Of a stretch of 64,000 bases of DNA, positions 60,880 through 64,000 are shown in pieces. The notes below the pieces were generated by a model that was not told the DNA's origin, searched no databases, and was given only the letters and a program-made list of their open reading frames with translations. A program made the translations under genes and the position numbers. Source of the stretch: CALLCD01 sp039196965 (lineage in GTDB: Bacteria; Pseudomonadota; Alphaproteobacteria; Caulobacterales; Hyphomonadaceae); NCBI GenBank assembly GCA_039196965.1, contig JBCCUK010000004.1, positions 97,811 to 161,810 on the forward strand. The letters are read 5' to 3'. The first letter of the stretch is position 1, and the number at the start of each line of letters is the position of its first letter.

Positions 60880-62847
60880 TCAGCCTCGCTTCAGATCAGG
60901 TGGCAGGGCCTCATCAGCAAGTTGCGTGAGCGCATCGTCAAGCGAGATCATTTCCTGAGCTTTGGAGCCGAAACGCCGGAGCGCCAGTGTACCTTCCTCA
61001 GCCTCTTTCGCGCCTACGACAGCGATGATCGGCACCTTGTTCACAGAGTGCTCACGCACCTTGTAATTGATCTTCTCCGAGCGGAGATCGGTCTCTACGC
61101 GCAGCCCTGCCGCTCGCAACTTGCCCGCCGCTTCTTCCGCATAGGCCCCCGCGCTTTCCGAAATTGAAGCAACGACAATCTGCGTCGGCGAGAGCCATAG
61201 CGGGAATGCACCGGCAAACTCCTCAATCAGTATGCCAAGGAACCGTTCCATCGATCCAAGGATCGCGCGGTGCAGCATGACCGGACGGTGCTTCGCCCCG
61301 TCTTCGGCCGTGTATTCTGCGCCGAGACGTTCGGGCAGCACATAGTCGAGTTGCAGCGTGCCGCATTGCCAGACCCGGCCGATGGCATCTGTCAACTGAA
61401 ATTCGAGTTTCGGCCCATAGAATGCACCCTCACCCGGCATGATTTCATAGGGCAGCCCAGCGGCTTTGACAGCCTCCTCAAGCCCGGCTTCGGCCAGATC
61501 CCATGTCTCATCAGAACCCGCCCGAAGTTCTGGCCGCGTGGACAGCTTCACAGCGATGCCCGTAAATCCGAAATCCTCATAGACGCTCTGCAACAGCGCG
61601 CAGAAGGCAATCGATTCCGAGACGATCTGATCTTCGCGGCAGAAAATGTGAGCATCATCCTGCGTGAACTGGCGGACGCGCATAATGCCGTGCAGCGCGC
61701 CGTGGGGCTCGTTGCGGTGGCAACAGCCGAACTCGGCAATACGCAGGGGTAGGTCGCGATAGGATTTTTGCCCCGATTTGAAGACCTCGACATGGGCCGG
61801 ACAGTTCATCGGCTTGATCGCCATGAGCTTCGCATCGGCGGGAATTTTCACCTCACCTTCACCGTCCGGCACAAAATCCGGCACGACGAACATATTCTCG
61901 CGGAACTTGCCCCAGTGACCGGATTTCTCCCACTGGCCGGCATCCATCAGCTGGGGTGTCTTAATCTCATTGTATCCTTCATCAGCCAGACGGCGGCGGA
62001 TATAGGCCTCCAGCTGGAGCCAGATCTGATAGCCCTTCGGGTGCCAAAAGACAGAGCCTGCGGCGGCCTCACCGTCGAGATGGAAAAGGTCAAGCTGCGT
62101 TGCGAGCTTTCGGTGGTCCCGTTTTTCAGCCTCTTCGATTTTCCGGAGATGCGCCTTAAGCTCCTTTTCAGAGCCCCAGGCCGTGCCATAGATCCGCTGC
62201 AGCATCTCATTCTTGGAATCACCGCGCCAATAGGCACCAGCAAGCTTCATCAGCTTGAAGGCTTTGGGGATCTTGCCCGTTGATGGGATGTGCGGCCCGC
62301 GGCAAAGATCGAACCAGTCACCTTGACGATAGATCGTCAGCGGCTCGCCGGGCTTGATAATATCATCGATGATCTGGACTTTGTAATCCTCGCCCATCTG
62401 CGTGAATGTGTTGACGGCGCGATCCTTCTCCCAGACCTCGCGCAAGATCGGATAGTCGGCATCGATGATCTCAGCCATCTTCTTTTCAATGGCGGGAAAG
62501 TCCTCCGTGGAGAAGGGCTCCTCGCGGGCAAAGTCGTAATAGAAACCATCCTCGATGACGGGGCCAATCGTTACCTGCGTACCGGGGTAAAGCTCCTGCA
62601 CAGCCTGGGCGAGGGCGTGAGCGCAGGCATGGCGCACCATGAAGAGCACATCCTCATCCTTCGCCGTCAGGATTTCGAGGCGCGCATCTCTTTCCAGCGG
62701 GCGGGTCAGATCCCACAGCTCACCGTCAACCTTTGCAGCCATGGCTTTCTTGCCGAGGGAATTGGAGATGCTGGTGGCGACATCATGGGCCGATGCGCCA
62801 TCGTCATATTCGCGGACAGAGCCGTCAGGGAGCGTTACATTGATCAT
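60880..62847 (-). CDS. thrS: Threonyl-tRNA synthetase
   Basis: 655 residues, full length. N-terminal TGS domain (MINVTLPDGSVREYDDGASA), editing domain with RHACAHALAQAVQELYP, class II catalytic core with MKPMNCPAHVEVFKSGQKSY (zinc Cys) and RIAEFGCCHRNEPHGALHGI of motif 2, and motif 3 near LHRAILGSMERFLGILIEEF, followed by the anticodon-binding domain. Charges tRNA-Thr and edits Ser-tRNA. On the minus strand just after yidD. Confidence 0.98.
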   Translation of the reverse strand: MINVTLPDGSVREYDDGASAHDVATSISNSLGKKAMAAKVDGELWDLTRPLERDARLEILTAKDEDVLFMVRHACAHALAQAVQELYPGTQVTIGPVIEDGFYYDFAREEPFSTEDFPAIEKKMAEIIDADYPILREVWEKDRAVNTFTQMGEDYKVQIIDDIIKPGEPLTIYRQGDWFDLCRGPHIPSTGKIPKAFKLMKLAGAYWRGDSKNEMLQRIYGTAWGSEKELKAHLRKIEEAEKRDHRKLATQLDLFHLDGEAAAGSVFWHPKGYQIWLQLEAYIRRRLADEGYNEIKTPQLMDAGQWEKSGHWGKFRENMFVVPDFVPDGEGEVKIPADAKLMAIKPMNCPAHVEVFKSGQKSYRDLPLRIAEFGCCHRNEPHGALHGIMRVRQFTQDDAHIFCREDQIVSESIAFCALLQSVYEDFGFTGIAVKLSTRPELRAGSDETWDLAEAGLEEAVKAAGLPYEIMPGEGAFYGPKLEFQLTDAIGRVWQCGTLQLDYVLPERLGAEYTAEDGAKHRPVMLHRAILGSMERFLGILIEEFAGAFPLWLSPTQIVVASISESAGAYAEEAAGKLRAAGLRVETDLRSEKINYKVREHSVNKVPIIAVVGAKEAEEGTLALRRFGSKAQEMISLDDALTQLADEALPPDLKRG

Positions 62848-62880
62848 GGAAACAGGTCTCTAAATAGTTCGAGCAAGCTT

Positions 62881-63198
62881 TCAAGCGGCTTCGTCGGCTA
62901 GCGGGTCACGAGGCCCCCGCCAGTCCCCATAGCGCCAGGGTGCATAAAATGAGACGGCAGGCTTCTCCAAAGGCACCGGATCATGGCCGAAGGAGCCACC
63001 TGGCCGGCATCGCAAAACGCGGGCGAGCGTCATCCATCCGCCAGCCCAAACGCCATGGCGAGACACGCATTCGGCACTGAATTCAGAACAGCTCGGTTCG
63101 TGGCGGCAGCGTGCCCCAAAGGCGAAAAAGACCGGGCTCAACGTGCGCTTGTAAAGCCATAAAAGGCTATGGGCGATATGATGGCGAATACGGGCCAT
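62881..63198 (-). CDS. yidD: YidD membrane protein insertion efficiency factor
   Basis: 105 residues containing the family core LWLYKRTLSPVFFAFGARCR, then CRHEPSCSEFSAECVSRHGV and RCRPGGSFGHDPVP, with the invariant Cys residues. A short amphipathic helix binds the inner membrane. YidD helps YidC-dependent membrane protein insertion. Normally adjacent to rnpA/yidC; here it is adjacent to thrS, 33 bases before it, so the two may share a transcript. Confidence 0.93.
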   Translation of the reverse strand: MARIRHHIAHSLLWLYKRTLSPVFFAFGARCRHEPSCSEFSAECVSRHGVWAGGWMTLARVLRCRPGGSFGHDPVPLEKPAVSFYAPWRYGDWRGPRDPLADEAA

Positions 63199-63934
63199 GG
63201 GGTGCGACGGGGTCGAAAGCTCTTGATTGGGATTATAACGATTTGGCGCGCCGCGTCAGCACTTGGCGTTTGCACGCAGCGATTAGGCCAGAGCGGCAGC
63301 CATGCGCGCTCCAGCCCGGCGAGTTCGGGTGGTCAGTGTTTTCACAAGGGGCGCATACCTAATCATCGAGTGATATGTAAGCGGAAACGGTGGAAAGGTC
63401 TAGGTGGAAGGTGAGGGAGATAAGATCCAGACAGCTTGCGTTGGCGTGCGGACATTAGACAGATCGAACGAGAAATGTGAAATTCGCTCAAAACAGACCT
63501 CCTACTTTTCCGACCGAATAGCGGTGTATCATCCGGAAACAGACGTTTGGATACCTCAGTGTTACAATGATCTAAACCTTTAAGAAGGCAGCGCAGCATT
63601 ATACCGGGCACCATCACAGGAGCTTTCGTAATAGTCGAAACAAGACTGCTCGTAGTCATTACAAACGAATTTTGAATCGGTTTCTGCTATAGCGTATGCA
63701 ATCAATCTGAAATTGACGGCAGGCTAAGCGGGGGGAAACTCTGGTTATATAGAGAGCCCGTGGACACAAGCTCTACCAAGACTTACACTTGAAATGACCA
63801 CACAGCCTCTAATGATGGCTTTCATGACAGCTACGCCCCCGAAAGTTGCTCGACAAAAAAATCTATCCCCGCCCTTTCCTGCTCAGCCTAAACTCCTTTC
63901 ATCCCGTCGCATCAGGGCCGGCCTAGGAACGACC
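63199..63934. other. Long stretch without a recognisable gene
   Basis: Apart from the promoter at 63232-63259, about 700 bases show no supported ORF on either strand. The longest open frame (63363-63659, minus, 98 codons) has no recognisable motifs and probably arises by chance. The stretch is AT-richer than flanking genes and has no tRNA, hairpin terminator or repeat that I can see. Confidence 0.5.
63232..63259 (-). promoter_or_regulatory. Putative sigma-70 promoter of yidD-thrS
   Basis: On the minus strand a consensus -10 TATAAT lies at 63237-63232 and a -35-like CTGACG (4 of 6 consensus) at 63259-63254, spacer 16. Transcription would start near 63225, about 28 bases before the yidD ATG. 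The -35 is weak. Confidence 0.5.
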
Positions 63935-64000
63935 TCAGCCGCGGCGGGCTGCCAGATGAGCTGCCCAGCGATCAGGGTGGCTGTTCGCGTCTCGGCGCAC
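63935..64000 (-). CDS. Possible 3' end of a gene running off the window
   Basis: On the minus strand a frame open from the window edge reads VRRDANSHPDRWAAHLAARR, then Gly and TGA at 63937-63935. A second minus frame is also open to 63883 (ending PALMRRDERSLG), so the choice is uncertain. Too short to identify. Confidence 0.2.
   Translation of the reverse strand: MRRDANSHPDRWAAHLAARRG

Noticed and set aside
63363..63659. 98-codon minus-strand ORF near the window end
   Set aside because: No recognisable domain or signal, unusual composition and no ribosome site; kept only as part of the non-coding stretch.

Overview
The window is a dense stretch of bacterial chromosome of moderately high GC, with about 50 genes on both strands, short gaps and several ATGA overlaps. 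The gene set suggests a marine, aerobic alphaproteobacterium: a B12-dependent ribonucleotide reductase, a sodium-pumping Na+-NQR with its maturation factors, a TamAB outer-membrane assembly pair, a TonB-dependent receptor, and many exported peptidases and serine hydrolases. The class is inferred from protein flavour. No rRNA, tRNA or marker gene decides it.

Layout. 1-1708 is the 3' part of nrdJ with a strong terminator. 1990-9853 is an accessory block: VOC protein, penicillin-acylase-type Ntn hydrolase, TetR regulator, an alpha/beta hydrolase broken by an in-frame TGA, and a siderophore-type TonB receptor. 9953-13318 (minus) is a giant MscK-like channel. 13612-16738 pairs an acetolactate-synthase-like TPP enzyme with an aldehyde dehydrogenase. 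16851-21732 holds a GH36 alpha-galactosidase, GlpD and GalT, which together could use an alpha-galactosyl-glycerol such as the red-algal osmolyte floridoside. 21749-29563 is a block for D-amino acids and D-peptides: TAP-like peptidase, D-threo-3-hydroxyaspartate dehydratase-like PLP enzyme behind a perfect palindromic operator, a decayed ornithine cyclodeaminase, D-aminoacylase, penicillin-binding-type serine hydrolase and a VanX-type dipeptidase. 29692-36660 contains DUF454, an MBL hydrolase, a DUF1800/DUF1501 pair, a trypsin-DUF4384 lipoprotein whose signal peptide has a 24-bp triplication, a Sel1-repeat protein and a small membrane protein.

36683-44075 is the complete Na+-NQR locus: nqrABCDEF forward, with apbE and nqrM divergent upstream. 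After it come a beta-propeller protein, a CBS-domain protein, tamA-tamB, an MFS transporter, an M20 peptidase, DUF937, MAPEG, a YmdB-type phosphoesterase, a large acidic lipoprotein, a YgjP-type metalloprotease, a methyltransferase, thrS and yidD. The last 0.8 kb looks largely non-coding.

The most interesting points are the galactosyl-glycerol hypothesis, the D-amino-acid block with one dead member, a likely Thr nucleophile in the acylase, the nonsense codon in the alpha/beta hydrolase, and the tandem repeat in a lipoprotein signal peptide. No CRISPR array, insertion sequence, prophage or RNA gene was recognised.
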